Origin: Blasia pusilla
Taxonomy: Eukaryota > Marchantiophyta > Marchantiopsida > Blasiales
Direction of reading: 5' to 3'
NCBI GenBank assembly: GCA_050084515.1
Contig: CM114272.1
Span: 13,950,001-14,014,000 of the forward strand
Length of the DNA: 64,000 nt
The position numbers and the translations under genes are program-made. Of this stretch, positions 43,809 through 57,179 are shown one piece after another. The notes beneath the pieces were generated by a model, which did not search any database, was not told where the DNA came from, and was given only the letters and a program-made list of their open reading frames with translations. Every line of letters begins with the position of its first letter. Within the stretch, counting starts at the first letter, position 1.

Positions 43809-45738
43809 ATGGACTTGGGAAGTGGGAGACGTTGGGAAGTGTTGAGCGTACTGCTGTTTGCACTGTTGGCTTTAGCTGAAAGTTGGCACCAAAGCGAAGC
43901 TAACGCAATGCGCCTTGCTCCAGACATATACAGCGAGGGCCCTCTCAAAGTCAAACTCTTCACTGTGGACTCTGCTGCAAATTCGGGAAGACGATACAAG
44001 AGATCCAGGTTGAGAACTGGAGGCGATGTCAAGCTTCATCCGGTGCCTCCGCGCCCGTTGTTAATTGCTGCTCCACTCGATGCTGGACTTTATCCGGTGG
44101 TTTTGTTCCAGCATGGCTACGCCTTGAGAAACTCGTACTATAGTCAGATGCTGGAGCACATCGCCTCCCACGGTTTTATAGTTGTAGCTCCACAGGTATT
44201 GCACCAATTTGCTGTCCAGGAATAATCACAATTCGCGCAATTTTCCTAGACGTCCCGTTGTTACAATCTCATGTCAGTGTTCTGCTGGTAACTTCCTGCG
44301 TACCATCTGTACCAAATCAGGGGCTTCTCAGGAACTTTGGCGTCATTAGAGTCTAACCATCAAAGTTATTTCAGTCTTCTCCTGCATTTGTTCTCTGGAG
44401 TTTTCCAGCGTGAGATTATTTCCTCGATAGCTTCGTACAATTTTGTAAGCTGACGCAAATTAAGAGTAGCTCGCAGTGTGTTTTCCTGTGGACCTCTCTT
44501 TTCACAGTTGTCCAGTTCATTGGACATACAGACCAATACATATCACTCTAACAGTGGGTCCTGATTATCACTACCTTCCTCACCTCACTGCTGAGAAAGA
44601 TATAGTCCTTGTTCGAGGAAATCAAAATCTATGTGTACCTGTACTCCGTTTGAATTAAACTGAGTAGCCGGAGGAAGTTGGATTTCTCTCGTCGGTCTCT
44701 GCTACTGGTTGGAGGGGAATTTCCAAGCTGGAATTCTCCTGATTCTGTCATCCAGTCCTGAACGTACGTCTTTCCAGTACTTGATTGATGACATGTTTAT
44801 TTGTGGGATGGGAACGGGAATAAGGATCCAGTGGTCGTCTCCGAAGCTATTAAGATTCAAAAGAAGACAGGTCTTGTACCTCTGAGTTATTCTATCGTGT
44901 TGTTTTGTTTAGTCTTTTGTGCGAGGATAAGTTCTGCAACCCATCCATGGCTTGATTGCCTCGATGAGTGTCTGGTGCCTAACCTTCACCTAACTCTTCC
45001 AGTGATGGTTTGCAGATGTATCTGTTTTCTGGGTCTGATGCAACAGAAGATATCGAAACGGCAGGTCTCGTGATAGATTGGCTGGCAATTGGTTTGGCTG
45101 AAGCTCTTTCCAAACGTGTACCCTTGGTGCAGCCGGAACTCTCAAAGCTTGCAGCTGTGGGTCATAGTCGAGGGGGTAAAGTAGTTTTTGGTATTGCAAC
45201 AGGTTTATGCAACAGTTCGCTAAAACTATCTGCTGTTATTGGTCTAGATCCTGTAGATGGTATGGGGGTAGGTCAACAAACGAAGCCTCCCATTCTTCAC
45301 TTCTCACGGTTCTCTCTCAACCTCGGCATCCCAACACTCATAGTGGGAGCAGCGCAAGGCTCAGTGAAAAAGAATTTTCTGTTCCCTCCTTGTGCTCCTG
45401 AAGGTGTCAGCCATCGAGCATTCTTCTTCGACAGTGCTGCCCCTGCATTTCACTTCGTTGCCACAGACTACGGCCACATGGATTATATGGATGATCGGTG
45501 CTCAGGACCTCAGGGCCTGGTCTCATATTGTCTATGTAAAAATGGTCCAGCGAGGGAGCCCATGCGCCGATTTTCTTCTGGTATTTCGGTTGCATTTCTA
45601 CAGGCGGCGTTGCTGAAAGACAGTTCACAGCTTTCAGCAGCGATTTTGAATCCTTCTCTAGCACCCGTGAATTTGGAGTCTCCAGAAAGTGTCGGGAATG
45701 CATCAGATGCCGTCAAACTTCTTAGCAGTGTGAAGTAG
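43809..45738 (+). CDS. CLH: Chlorophyllase (two exons)
   Basis: Exons are 43809-44195 and 45016-45738, giving 369 residues. The join is phase 0 at CCACAG|GTATTG and TTTGCAG|ATG, reading VVAPQ then MYLFSGSDATEDIETA, as in known chlorophyllases. The enzyme hydrolyses chlorophyll to chlorophyllide and phytol. It is an alpha/beta-hydrolase: the lipase motif GHSRGG puts the nucleophile at Ser180, the Asp is in GLDPVDG (207 or 210) and the His in DYGHMDYMDD (283). CAPEGVSHRAFFFDS is also conserved. The first 25 residues contain a hydrophobic stretch (VLSVLLFALLALA), a likely signal or membrane-targeting segment. The family is usually about 310-350 long, so this N-terminus is somewhat extended. All catalytic residues are present. 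The true pigment substrate cannot be proven from sequence. Confidence 0.9.
44196..45015 (+). other. Intron of the chlorophyllase gene
   Basis: 820 bp, GTATTG at the donor and TTTGCAG at the acceptor, phase 0. An upstream CTCTTCCAG at 45001 would put the reading out of frame and meet a stop at once, so the second acceptor is preferred. No gene lies inside. Confidence 0.85.
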
Positions 45739-46965
45739 TGGTGTTAAGACCCCATCGGGAGGAACCAACCTCGAGTGGAGGAGGTTCTTTGTACAGAGAT
45801 ATGATGAGCGGAAGTGTACTTATTTATTTTGTGGGTGGAGCATACTTTGTGTGAGGCTCGTGCGGAGCGATTGACTCTCGACTATCTGATCGTCCACAAA
45901 CGTGACCCTCCTGAAGTAGCCCAACAATTTCATGAACTCCAAGACACGCCTATCTACTATCGTTTGCATCGTCTGCGCTTCAGATGCCAAATTTCTTTCC
46001 TGTCACCGTCACTCTTCATGATTAGCAATGGAATGCATCATGGCTGGTACATCAGTCAGTTACCTGTGCAGGCAATCCGACTTGAGTAATGTTGCTGGCG
46101 GTTAATGCTTCGCCTCAGAAGATGTTATGACGAGAATGTCGTCTCCAATACATCCTTCATCTTGTTCGCAGATTGCGAGTCGTTTACTGAGCTGTCCTTT
46201 GAAAGAGGAAGCTTGCATCATCGTAGGCCAGTCCGTCAAATAGCCACGAGTTTTTATGGGAAGCGAGGTCAAAGATGTGATCGCCGAGGCAAACCTCATT
46301 CCATGCGTATAGATTAGATTCTTAAGACACTCGAGCCTCGTGCAGCTACGAGAATAATGAGATTTCACCGTATACGTGAGCTCTACATTCAAGAGATAGT
46401 CAAGAAAGTTTTCAGAAACAATCAGTCAGGCACAGATTCACACACGATGGTCTAGATTCCAGAGATGGTGACGAACTCCTTCAGTGAAACAATCAGTCGG
46501 GCACGGATTCTCACGCGCTGCCAGGAGGATATGTCTCATCGAGTTTGTGCTTTTCGCACGTTGGATACTCTTCGTGCCTATCGCGAGACCCTATCGGAGG
46601 AGCACTTTGGTGCATCCATCTCGGAGCACAAATTCCTCGCGGAATTCCCTCAGTTGAAATAGGTCAGCTCGGAAGAGCGAGCGAAGAAGCATCAGTGCAA
46701 CCCCCAACGACAGTCACAAAAAATGATCCACACGTCTGGCCCGTCTCGAATCGCTGCAGAGATCCCCTTCGAGTGCAATCAATCGTTCACGTTTACGCAG
46801 TTCCCGTGAAAGACCTTCGCCTGATACTTCAGATCCACCGCCTGCGAGGAACGTCCGTTCGAATATGATTACCGTCCTTCCAAGACGGGGACGAGTTCGT
46901 GTGAGGACCAATGGAGGATTGGGAGGACAGGTGAGGCGAACAAAATGGAGCTTGTGTTAAATTGT
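45739..46965 (+). other. Downstream flank of chlorophyllase
   Basis: It starts with probable 3' UTR. A near-identical 29-bp phrase (GAAACAATCAGTC.GGCAC.GATT) occurs at about 46411 and 46485. Short frames at 46465-46662 and 46545-46868 overlap each other and match no family. Confidence 0.5.
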
Positions 46966-49900
46966 TTCCTCGGAAACGTAGTGGTTCAAAAGCCTATTTT
47001 CTTGGTGAATGCCCCCTTCTTCCTTTTTTGGCCTTCAGGTTTTGACTCTTTGAGTCCCCCTCATGGGTTTTTCATCACTCTTTTTTTTAGAGTTATTCCG
47101 TGGAGGTTATATATCACGTAGTGCTTGAAAAGATTATTTGCATGGGTAAGTTTGTTAGTGGAGATGTATCACACGATCCTCTCAATGATTTTAATTATTA
47201 TATTGTTTTAATTATAATAAATTAAAAATTACTTTGTTTAAGAAAAAAAATTAGACAAGATAACAACATGTTCGATTTTGTTAAAGAAAATGAATTAGAG
47301 TGGAAGGGATGATATTTTTATTAATAATTAAATTTTACTTGATTTGTATTATAATGGATGATTCTAGGTGTACAAGAGGACAAAATAGTGGGATAATTAG
47401 TTAAATTACCAAAAATCTACAATCTTGATCCTTAATTCATATTTGATGGAAACAGAAAATGAAATTGAATCGAGGAGGCGTAGATATTGCTTAAATCTTA
47501 TGGAAGGATGGAATTATATATGGGAGTGGAATGTTATTGGTCTTCTAAGATTTAATAAAATAGAAATTACATTTAAAATTTGAAAATAAAATAAGATTTT
47601 TTATAAATTATTAATTTTAGTTAAAAAATAATATTTTGGAAAATTAAAATCAAATTTAGGGAGAAAATAAATTATTTCATGATAAAAATTACCTAATAAT
47701 TTATTTAATGGATTTTATTTTGGTGGGAACAGAAGATATTCTTAAAAAAATTTAGGGAGGAGTGAAATTAGTTAGGGGAGTGTGATATTATTAAAATTTT
47801 AATTTAAGAGTATAATTTTTTTAAAAGTGAAATGTTATTACTTTTTAAGATTTAAGAAAGTACAAATTGTACTTCAATTTTGAAATGAAAATTATTTTTA
47901 AGACTTCAAAAACCCTGATTTTGTGCATGCTAAGTATTCTTAATAGAGAAGTGTTTTACAAAAACAACCCTTCTATTGTTGACACATATAATATTGAGGG
48001 AGGAAGGAAGAAGAGGGAGTTAAGTTAAGGGGAGAGGAAGAAAGGAAGGGAAGGTAGGGGAAAGACCATAAATTTTTGAAGTTCTTTTTAAACATCATGA
48101 ATAGTATCATGCCTAACATTCAGAGCAAACTAATGGAATCAAATTTTAGTTGAATGATGGTTAATTTAAAATATCTTTGATTATCATTAATTGACAGAAA
48201 TCAACCAATAATTAAGTGCCCCCGAAATCGACCCGAGTGATTTAAGGACATATGTCACAATCGGATTGGTTAAAAACACTTCAGTGTCGTAAGCAGAGGT
48301 GTTCAAGAGAGAGGTCTCTTGGAATAAGCGAGTAATTATGTAGAAAAAATCAAAAGTAGATTTTCTTGCTCTAGTTATGCAAAAGTTTTCTTGCTGCTGA
48401 CCAATAGGTGTTTCCAAATCTTTGCAAATCAAGAAGTTTTCTTTCTTTAAAAGCATGGATATACATGTGACTAATGTGTGAACCATACTTCTAGTGTTCC
48501 AAACTATGTAAGCATAACACCACATAACTTTATATTTACTAAATGACTCATTATAGATATTTATGGTGAAAAGCACCCATTACGAGTCGAGTGTTTAGAC
48601 ATACTTTTTGAAGGCTTCTACAATTTTTACTGATTTTCTTATGCTATGGATTAATTAAAAGAGGCAAAAAGTAAATATTTTATTTTTTCCATAATTTTTG
48701 AAAAAATAAATTCTAGAAAACTATGGGCGTAAATCCACGTGTTTACTTCTCATTTGAATAAAACATTTCCCTCAACTTAAAATTTTTCCAAATTTACTTT
48801 TGTTAAGAAAATAAGCTCTACATGAAACTTTGGTGGTAATTCTCATTCTTGGAATTCTAATTTATGATTTCAAACTTGTAAATGCAAGGGGTATTATCAT
48901 TTGTCATGGAAGAGGGTTTTCTTAAGCTCATCCAACACAAATGCTTCTTGTAGTGGAAGTGAATTATTATTTCTATGGGGATTTTCATCTTTCGGTAATT
49001 TTCATTATTATTTTGGAAAGCATTTGAAAAATGATAAATCTTGTCTTTCTCATTAGTCCTAGGTTTCATAAAGAACTTATGAAAAAAAATTATTTTTAAT
49101 TAATAAAGGGAAGAAAGAGGGGGAAAGAAATCATCAAATGAGGAGAAGAGAAGAAATAATTTTTTAAAAATACTTTGAAGTAAAATTAAAGGTTTACATT
49201 TCAATAGGGGAGGGAAAGAGAGATAATATTAAATTTTCAATAAAAGAGAAATAAATTTTCAACCAAGATGGATTATCTAAATACATATCATTTTTAGTAA
49301 AAATTAGACAAAAATAAAAAATAAAAAATTCAATAGAATAAGAAAAAAACTCGAAATTTTTTCAATCAAGAACATACATCAAAAAATCCTTGTTATTATG
49401 AAGTGCATCAATCAAGAAGGGACTTATGATAAAGATATTTTCTTTCAAGTTCTTTCCAATTGGAAGATCGGGGGAAATGCAGAATCGAAGGTGAAGAACG
49501 TATGGGCACAAGAATTCTACTCTTGACATTAATACGAAAATATGAAATTTGGGCACATCCACATCCATTAGCCACGCTTATATTTCGACCATGGGTACTT
49601 GATGGCGAGGTCGAGGAAGACGTAATGCATTGAGTGTACCACACTCCGTGTACTCTAGTCAAAGATGCCGTGCTGTTCACAACATAAGTTGGGTTTTCGG
49701 TTTGCGTCAATGACGGGCAGCCGAGACCTCCACGGACGCCCGCGATTCGGAGACTTTCTATCCGATCTGGCGCGAGACATGGCTGCCTTCCCTCCAAACT
49801 AGCGCCCCAACTGTATTGGCAAACGAGGATCGGGTCCTCTAGAGAAGAATGGGGTAGCGCAGAGCGAATATGTAGGCCGATGTTTAGCGGTTTCCTGAAC

Positions 49901-50116
49901 TTGGAGGTGGTCGTCTAAAGTAAACGGTTCTGGACTCGAGCGCCGCCCGCGACTTTGCGACCTCGCTAACTCTGGTGGATCTCTTGTCGTTGTTTCCGTT
50001 GTAGGGTTACCAGATTCGGTACAAAACTGTCACCGTGTAAACGAAAGGCTGCGGTGAAGGGGAACGATTTTATGTTGTGTCGTGGAATCGGGTCAGGAAG
50101 GGGTTGGCACGTCTGA
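46966..50116. other. AT-rich intergenic stretch
   Basis: The second copy of the dispersed repeat from 2258 lies at 46998-47060. From 47100 to 49400 the DNA is strongly AT-rich with no conserved frame. From 49500 the composition rises toward that of the next gene. Nothing else is recognised. Confidence 0.5.
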
Positions 50117-50644
50117 TTGCGAGAATTTTCTGAGAATTACCCGCCGCCTTTTTTGGTATTTAGGGTTGAGAGATATCGCCCTGAAAGAGTTTTCGTCGTG
50201 AAATTGAAGTCGTGTGGACCAGCACCCCGTCATCGATTTTCCCGTTGTGCTGATCCTTTTCTCTGCTTCGAAGTACGCTTCGCGATCGCAACTCTTCTGC
50301 TACTTCCGAGAACTTTTGCTTTTGCTGCTCTTGGGGTCTGGACTACAGCAATCTCCGTGTTATTCGTAGTTGGTAGAATTGCATGCTGCGTCTCGCCTCC
50401 CGTTAGATCCTGCTGCCCCGGCTTCAATGCTGCCTGTTTAGAAGCTACCGCATACCGTACAGAGATTTTTTTGAGGAATCTGTTCGTCTCGCTGGACCTT
50501 CAGAGCTTTCTGTTCTGGAGAGCGGAGCAGAGGGCGGAGGATTTGGATTACGACGATTGGTGTTCTGTAATGAGAATGTCATGGAAGTAGGCTAGAGTGT
50601 ATGAACTCTTGAGCGTTGGTGGTGGGTGAAGCGCTGGAACGACG
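50117..50644 (+). promoter_or_regulatory. Probable promoter and leader of the RRA gene
   Basis: A 157-codon open stretch ends at 50590, but it has no ATG until close to its end and no known domain. It is better read as GC-rich leader. Short upstream ATG frames (for example at 50572) could lie in the mRNA. Confidence 0.4.
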
Positions 50645-52465
50645 ATGGGAAGGAAGGATGGAGCGAGCTGGCAACGGAGCAGTGTTTGGTCATCCAAAAT
50701 TACGTTTGCGGTCGCAGTGGGAATTTTGCTGGGGAGCTTTTTGGCTTATGTTGCGCCCCATGGATATCTGCACCCTAATCCTCACCCGGAATCCTACCTG
50801 ATCTCCTCTTCTTCTGAAACTTCTCTCCTTCCCGCTTCGAGCTTTACGCGAACTTCTCTCACGGTATGCCTTTCCGCCTTCTCCACACTTGATGCTGAAA
50901 TAAAAACCCAAATGCGTGTAGTAGGCATTTGAATGTGATGCGAGTATCAGCTCGTCCCTCTTTGGCCTTCCATTGGTTCCAGACAGGTGAATTAACTACC
51001 ATCGCCAGCAGTTGATGTCAAGGATCATGCAGGAAGCCCATGTGTTTACCGATTGGACGCTTGGCTCGAATCTCATGGCATCCGAGATGGGACTTTCGTT
51101 CACTTGGATTCGCTGCTGCTCCCTTTTTGAAGTAGGTCGGAGAATCGGTGCTTCTCCAGTTGGCCTCGCTTGCCAACGCGATGATCAGATCTCCGTTTAT
51201 GGCTTTCCCTTTGGTAGTCCTTTGGTACGCATAGGTCGTGCTGTGGCCCATGGATTCGTTACGCGTTCAGGAAATGTTTGGCGAATGGAAGTCAATCGAT
51301 TTCATGGTTAGGCGTTCAGGAAATCTTTGGCGGATGGAAGTTAATCAATTTCATAGTTCTGATGCTTCAGGAGAAAGACTCCAAATTGGAAAAGCTTCAG
51401 CAGGAGCTCTTCGCGTTAAAGAAGGAGAATGAGCAGTTGGCGAAGAAGCAGAGCGATCTGAAAAGGAGGATACAAATCATCGCGAATGAGAGGGATACTG
51501 CATTCAAACAAGTCAAGGGTTTGGCGCCGCCTCTGAAAGCAGGTCCTGTAGGGTCGATGAAAAGTCTCCGTACTTTTCCTCACGTTGAAGCTGACGAGTC
51601 TGTGAATCCTGACCTAGCCAAGCTCCTGAAGGAAGTTGCCGTCAATGGGGAGCTCATCGTGGGAGTCTCGAACAAGAATGTTCTGCAAATGCTGAAGGTT
51701 TGGTTCGACAGTATCAAGCGATCCGGGGTACCGAATTATCTGGTCATTGCCCTGGACGATGCCACCGCAGAATTTTGTAAGAAGCACGATGTTCCCGTTT
51801 ACAGGCGCGATGCTTCCATTTCCTCTGCACAAGCCGACACCGGCGAGAATCACGCGGTTTCCGGCTTGAAGTTCCATCTCTTGAGGGAATTTCTCGTCTT
51901 GGGTTATAGCGTGCTGCTGTCGGATGTCGACATAGTTTACCTCCAAGATCCATTTAAACATCTGTATCGGGATTGTGATGTGGAGAGTATGACAGATGGT
52001 TTCGACAACATAACAGCCTACGGCAATGACGATGTGTCGGACGACCCTTCCATGGGCTGGGCGAGATATGCTCACACAATGCGTATCTGGGTCTTCAATT
52101 CCGGTCTTTTCTACATTCGTCCTACTGTCGCTTCCATCGAGCTTCTGGATCGCGTGACGGATAGACTGTCGAAGGAGAAAGCTTGGGATCAAGCAGTTTT
52201 CAACGAGGAGCTCTTCTATCCATCACATCCGGGCTATGAAGGGCTCCATGCATCTAAACGGGTCATGGACTACTACGAGTTTCTCAACAGCAAAATGCTC
52301 TTCAAAACGATCCGCAAGGACAAGCAATTCGCGGGGCACAAACCTGTGACCATTCATGTGAACTATCATCCCGACAAGTATGAGCGAATGCTGGCTATTG
52401 TAGATTATTACGTCCTAGGAAACACCAAAGCGTTGGATAGATTCCCCGACGGATCCCAGTGGTGA
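50645..52465 (+). CDS. RRA: RRA-type arabinosyltransferase, GT77 family (two exons)
   Basis: Exons are 50645-50863 and 51371-52465, phase 0 (CTCACG|GTATGC ... GCTTCAG|GAGAAA), giving 437 residues. RRA (REDUCED RESIDUAL ARABINOSE) enzymes add arabinofuranose to hydroxyproline-linked arabinans on extensins in the Golgi. It is a type II membrane protein: short basic N-terminus, one membrane segment at about 19-37, then a coiled coil at about 74-122. The catalytic domain is unmistakable: [30 protein letters not shown], the metal-binding DVD at 258-260 within [51 protein letters not shown] and HVNYHPDK. No breaks are seen. The length equals that of plant RRA proteins. Acceptor position cannot be assigned from sequence. 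Confidence 0.93.
50864..51370 (+). other. Intron of the RRA gene with a 49-bp tandem duplication
   Basis: 507 bp, GT...AG, phase 0. Bases 51263-51311 and 51312-51360 are near-identical 49-bp copies, each starting GCGTTCAGGAAAT. Each gives an extra CAG|GAAAT that could act as an alternative acceptor, but only the 51370 acceptor (GATGCTTCAG) joins in frame to the conserved coiled coil without new stretches. Confidence 0.8.
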
Positions 52466-53251
52466 GAGTAGATGACACGTTTTGTACAGGAGCGCAATCC
52501 CCACCCCAATCCCCCTCTGATAATAATTCTAATCATAACTCTTTGAATGGTCATTTTGATAGATCGACGACCGCTGAATCCCCCTGGCTGCGATCTAGAG
52601 GTTAGGTGCTTGAGGAATCAATCGTTTAGCTTTGACCTCGCCGAACCTCCATTAGACAGGCTCGTGTGTAACAATTTCCATATTCAAACGACGCGTTATG
52701 GAAGATGTCCATGGCAGAGGATCAGACAGGTTACGAATTCGTTTTGACTACTCACCGAAGAGCAGTTGTTTGCCCATTTTCCGTAATAGCAACTGTTGGG
52801 TGGCTCCTTTGTACGATTGTTTAGAGAGTGGTCTGCGGGGCCAAATCCCTAAAAGGCGCAAGTAACTACATAGCATTCTGAACGTTCAGTCGTCGGGCTC
52901 CTCATTCCCGTGAGCCTCAACCTCTCTGATTCAACCATTGACCGATGAGGAGTTCTTTAGACGATGAAGGTCAAGGTGATTGAGTAGCTATTGGAATCAG
53001 TGACCCGGGAGGCGTTTAACATGGCACCATCTGCTATTGCTTGCCTGTTCCCTCCGCCCTCCACGATTGACGAAATCGGAATCCTCCGCAGCGCTCCCAT
53101 CGGAGACCTGTACTTCCAAACTAGGGATGCCACCGGACAGGAGCCAAGCTCTAAGAATCATGGCAGCTTGAGATGGGCGGGGAGTGGTTAAGATTATCTA
53201 CCCAAATTAGGTTTGTGGGGCACATCGTGTGGCTTAATAATTGAGGTTCCA
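52466..53251. other. Flank downstream of RRA, no gene
   Basis: This is probable 3' UTR followed by intergenic DNA. Frames at 52547 and 52991 are short and match nothing known. Confidence 0.5.
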
Positions 53252-53533
53252 TCTATATTATTACTAGTAAAACTGCCCGCAGGTGAAAAAATGGTACATG
53301 TGGCTTAAAAAACGAAGTGTCGGCACTAGATGAGGGGGTTCTCCAAACCCCTCCTCTTTTAATAATATAGGTTAAGAGGTAGCCCTCAAAACACTTTACG
53401 GGACACATGTACCATAAACAACCACATGGGTGGTTGTTTATTGTCACACTTGTCGTGTCTTGTTAGTTAGTCGCATTTAGGACAATTTCGCAGAACTCTT
53501 CTTCGGCCCTTGCATGGCATGGGCATCTTCTAA
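53252..53533 (+). mobile_element. Helitron-like element (outer), interrupted by another
   Basis: It starts TCTATATTATTA after an A and ends with an imperfect hairpin (GCCCTTGC, ATG, GCATGGGC with one mismatch), then ATCTT and CTAA before a T. An internal 12-bp palindrome (ATAAACAACCAC and its complement) lies at 53414-53441. Removing the inner element gives a continuous start similar to that of the copy at 128. It has no coding capacity. Confidence 0.45.
53264..53371 (-). mobile_element. Helitron-like element (inner, opposite orientation)
   Basis: Read on the minus strand it starts CCTATATTATTAAAAGAGG (TC expected) and has GGAGGGGTTTGG and GTGCCGACAC like the copy at 128. It ends in CTAG before a T. 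It is about 108 bp. The first base differs from the TC rule, and the hairpin is weak. Confidence 0.45.
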
Positions 53534-55331
53534 TAATTTTTACTTCGCAAAGAAATTTAATACAACACTACGTAGAGTGTAAGAAATAGAATCGGAGAGA
53601 TCCAAATCTACTTGGGGTTAACAATAGGAGGGATTGGTAACGAAACTTTCTAAAATCACAAAGTTTTTGGTAAATTTGACAAAGAAATTAACTGTTTTGG
53701 GTAAAGAAGATATAACAATTTCTTTGTTGCATGTTAATAGTAGGTAGAACTAGTTGTTCTACATACCATACACGGATACCGAGCCAAAATGGACTCATTA
53801 TAGTTGCCCCAAATATGACAAAATGGCTTTAAAAACAAGTGTTCTCTAAGACACTTTGTTCATCCGTCCATAGAGGAAAATGTTTGATAGTGGCCTCATA
53901 TTTTACGGGGCAATTGTGTTGTTTGTGGATTGGATTTTATTTGTGAAGATTGGAGGAGAATTGGAAGTTTTTTATGGGTTCCAAAAACTACAAAGTTAAA
54001 GGCCTTGAGAAATACTCTTACCAGAAATACCCTTACCACTTGCAGAGGAAAAATAAACTTTTCATGCATTATGGATCAACGTCTACTTCCAAAAATTAAA
54101 AGTCAATTATGCTCACAATAGGAACATATCTGAACTAACAAGTTCTTTAATATGATTCCAAATGAGCCCAAAGCAAAGAAAAACTTGTTCTCTCAATTTA
54201 TCCTAGTCCTCAAACATATCATCCTCAACCTCTAGAGGTTGTCCTCTAATCTCCTTGAAGGCACCCTACAGATACTCGTCAATCCATTACAAAAAACATG
54301 ACAACCTCTTCCACATATTTGACAATTTGCGTTGAGAAAGTTGATTGCATCAGGAAAAGTGAATCCACTGATCACGTTATTGTTTGCATGATGGAAATAG
54401 GGATTGCTAAGTCTCTAAGTTTTATTGTGTGAAATTTTTTGAAGATGGAAATCTTTCCAAGATTATTACAATTTATCTCTTGTTCTATGGAATGAATTGT
54501 GATTATTTTCTCAATTTATTTATTTTTTGAAACAACTTTCATGTAGGCTTTGTTTGTTGGTTGCCTTAACAAAATCCAATTATCTTGCAGCCAAGAATGT
54601 TCAACCATTGGCAACCCATCAAGACCAAGAAATCAAGGAAAGAGACAAGCTCACGAAACATCACAAGAAATCTTATAACTTCCTTGAAAGTAAATTGGGA
54701 TCGTAATTGATAGCACAGATCAAAAATCATAGATTTACTCAATATCGGCAAGTTTCCAAAGAATTTGATTGACAATTTTCAAAATCTCAATGCATTCAAC
54801 TCCAAAATTTCTTTTGAGGTCTTCCTTAATTATCCTGATGTCCATAATGACACTAATCTGAAAATATAAATATTCCAAAATTGTAGGGAAATCGTGCTCT
54901 AGAATCATCTTGTTGTGTACTTGCAATTAAATAACACGACAAGGGAAAACATCAACAAGTAATTTCTGCTTACTTTATTATTTTGGCAGATTAGGGGATA
55001 TTTCATAAAGTCAAAGTTCCCATCCTTATGGCCAATAACACCCACAATCAAACAAATTAGAGATTTTGATGTTTTCCATACCACCTCCAACACATAGAAA
55101 CCTTCATAGAGTTTCATATTCCCCAAAACGTGTCATCAAGTTTATAACGCAAAGACACAACTTCAAGAAACTCCTCACAAATTTCTCAACACAAATGGTG
55201 CAGGATTTTTTGGAATCTGAAATTTTTATAATTAGATTTGAGTGCAACATAAGAAAACTCCCATTCGACCCTCTTGTGAAGAATGCAACCATAATCCCTC
55301 ATGATAATAAAGGGAGCATATTGTGGGACAC
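53534..55331. other. AT-rich stretch, no gene recognised
   Basis: Minus-strand frames at 54566-55292 have a coding-like amino-acid mix but many stops and no family I recognise. The stretch continues beyond the solo LTR at 55957, as the LTR is inserted in it. Confidence 0.45.
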
Positions 55332-55956
55332 TGTCACGTCTTTTAGGATAGATCGGTGGGATCTAATAGAGCGCCTTCATGAGTAGTGGAGGACACGCCC
55401 AGTAGGTCGAGGGTGACCTGATGAGGCCCTTGGAAACCTGAGATAGCAGGTTTCCCCTTCGTTTCGGCTCATTTGGAGCCATATTGAGGAACTTACTATT
55501 TTAGGTAAGTACCATTTTGAGTATATGATCGACTTACTATTTTTGGTAAGTGGCCCTTGAAAGAGCCAAGGAGGTGACTTGGGAGAATAGGTTACCATGG
55601 AGAGAGCTTGGGAGAGGGGAGGGGTATACCTCAAGGAGAGAGAGCTTGAGAGCTCATTCTCTCTTTGTTGAACCTCTTGGCATGAGGCGGCGGAGCTATG
55701 GTACCTTGCCTTGTGAGTGTAACCCAAGCCTCTCATTAGGAGAGTGGGTTTGGTTTGACATGAGAGAGAGTGCACACCTTTGAGAGCTATGGTGTGAGAT
55801 GGTGGAGAGAGAGATTGGATCGTACTTTATTGGAGATATCTTGGTACTTCTTGTCTCGTTGTTTGGATGCCATGAGTTAGCATGAGATCATGCGTGTTTG
55901 TGTGTGTGTTTGGTGACAGCGATGTATGTTGTGTAGCGATGTGTATGCGCACGACA
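55332..55956 (+). repeat. Solo LTR, family M (Gypsy type)
   Basis: The 625 bp run from TGTCACGTC to GCACGACA, with TGTC/GACA inverted ends. The bases before and after share ACAC (55328-55331 and 55957-55960), a possible short target duplication. No internal region is attached, so it fits a solo LTR left by recombination. It shows the unfilled site of Copia-1 (GACTTGGGAGAATAGG). A 9-bp palindrome, GGAAACCTG / CAGGTTTCC, lies at 55432-55455. Confidence 0.8.
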
Positions 55957-56104
55957 ACACCCTCATTGAATGTGTATTGGTCCAAGAAAGAAAAACTAAA
56001 TAAGAAACCCTTGGGATTACAAATAATCTTGAGGAAGTGAGCTTGTTAGCAATTATGACAAAAGATAGCCTAGTATGCAAGGTATTTCAATTAGCAAGAA
56101 TAGA

Positions 56105-56900
<796 letters not shown>

Positions 56901-57179
56901 CGCATGACGAAAAAGTTAATATTTTTTTATGACCCGTATATGATGGTAAGGGTCTCGACTATACAAGCTCAGGCTAACTACTCTAAACTCAATCTAGATT
57001 TTGCATTCCACTCCCTAGGCATCCGTAATTGAACCTATGATAGGCCACACCTTGCAATACCACTTTCAAATATATAAGGCTTCCACATTGTGCTCAATCA
57101 TGTTGCAATCAATGCACTCAACCAACTCAAAATTGCCTTTGGTGTAGGTCAATAGGTGAGGTTTCATGTAGGAGTGTCA

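Noticed and set aside
50117-50590. 157-codon frame upstream of RRA as a separate gene
   Set aside because: It has no ATG near its start and no domain, and lies where the RRA leader is expected.
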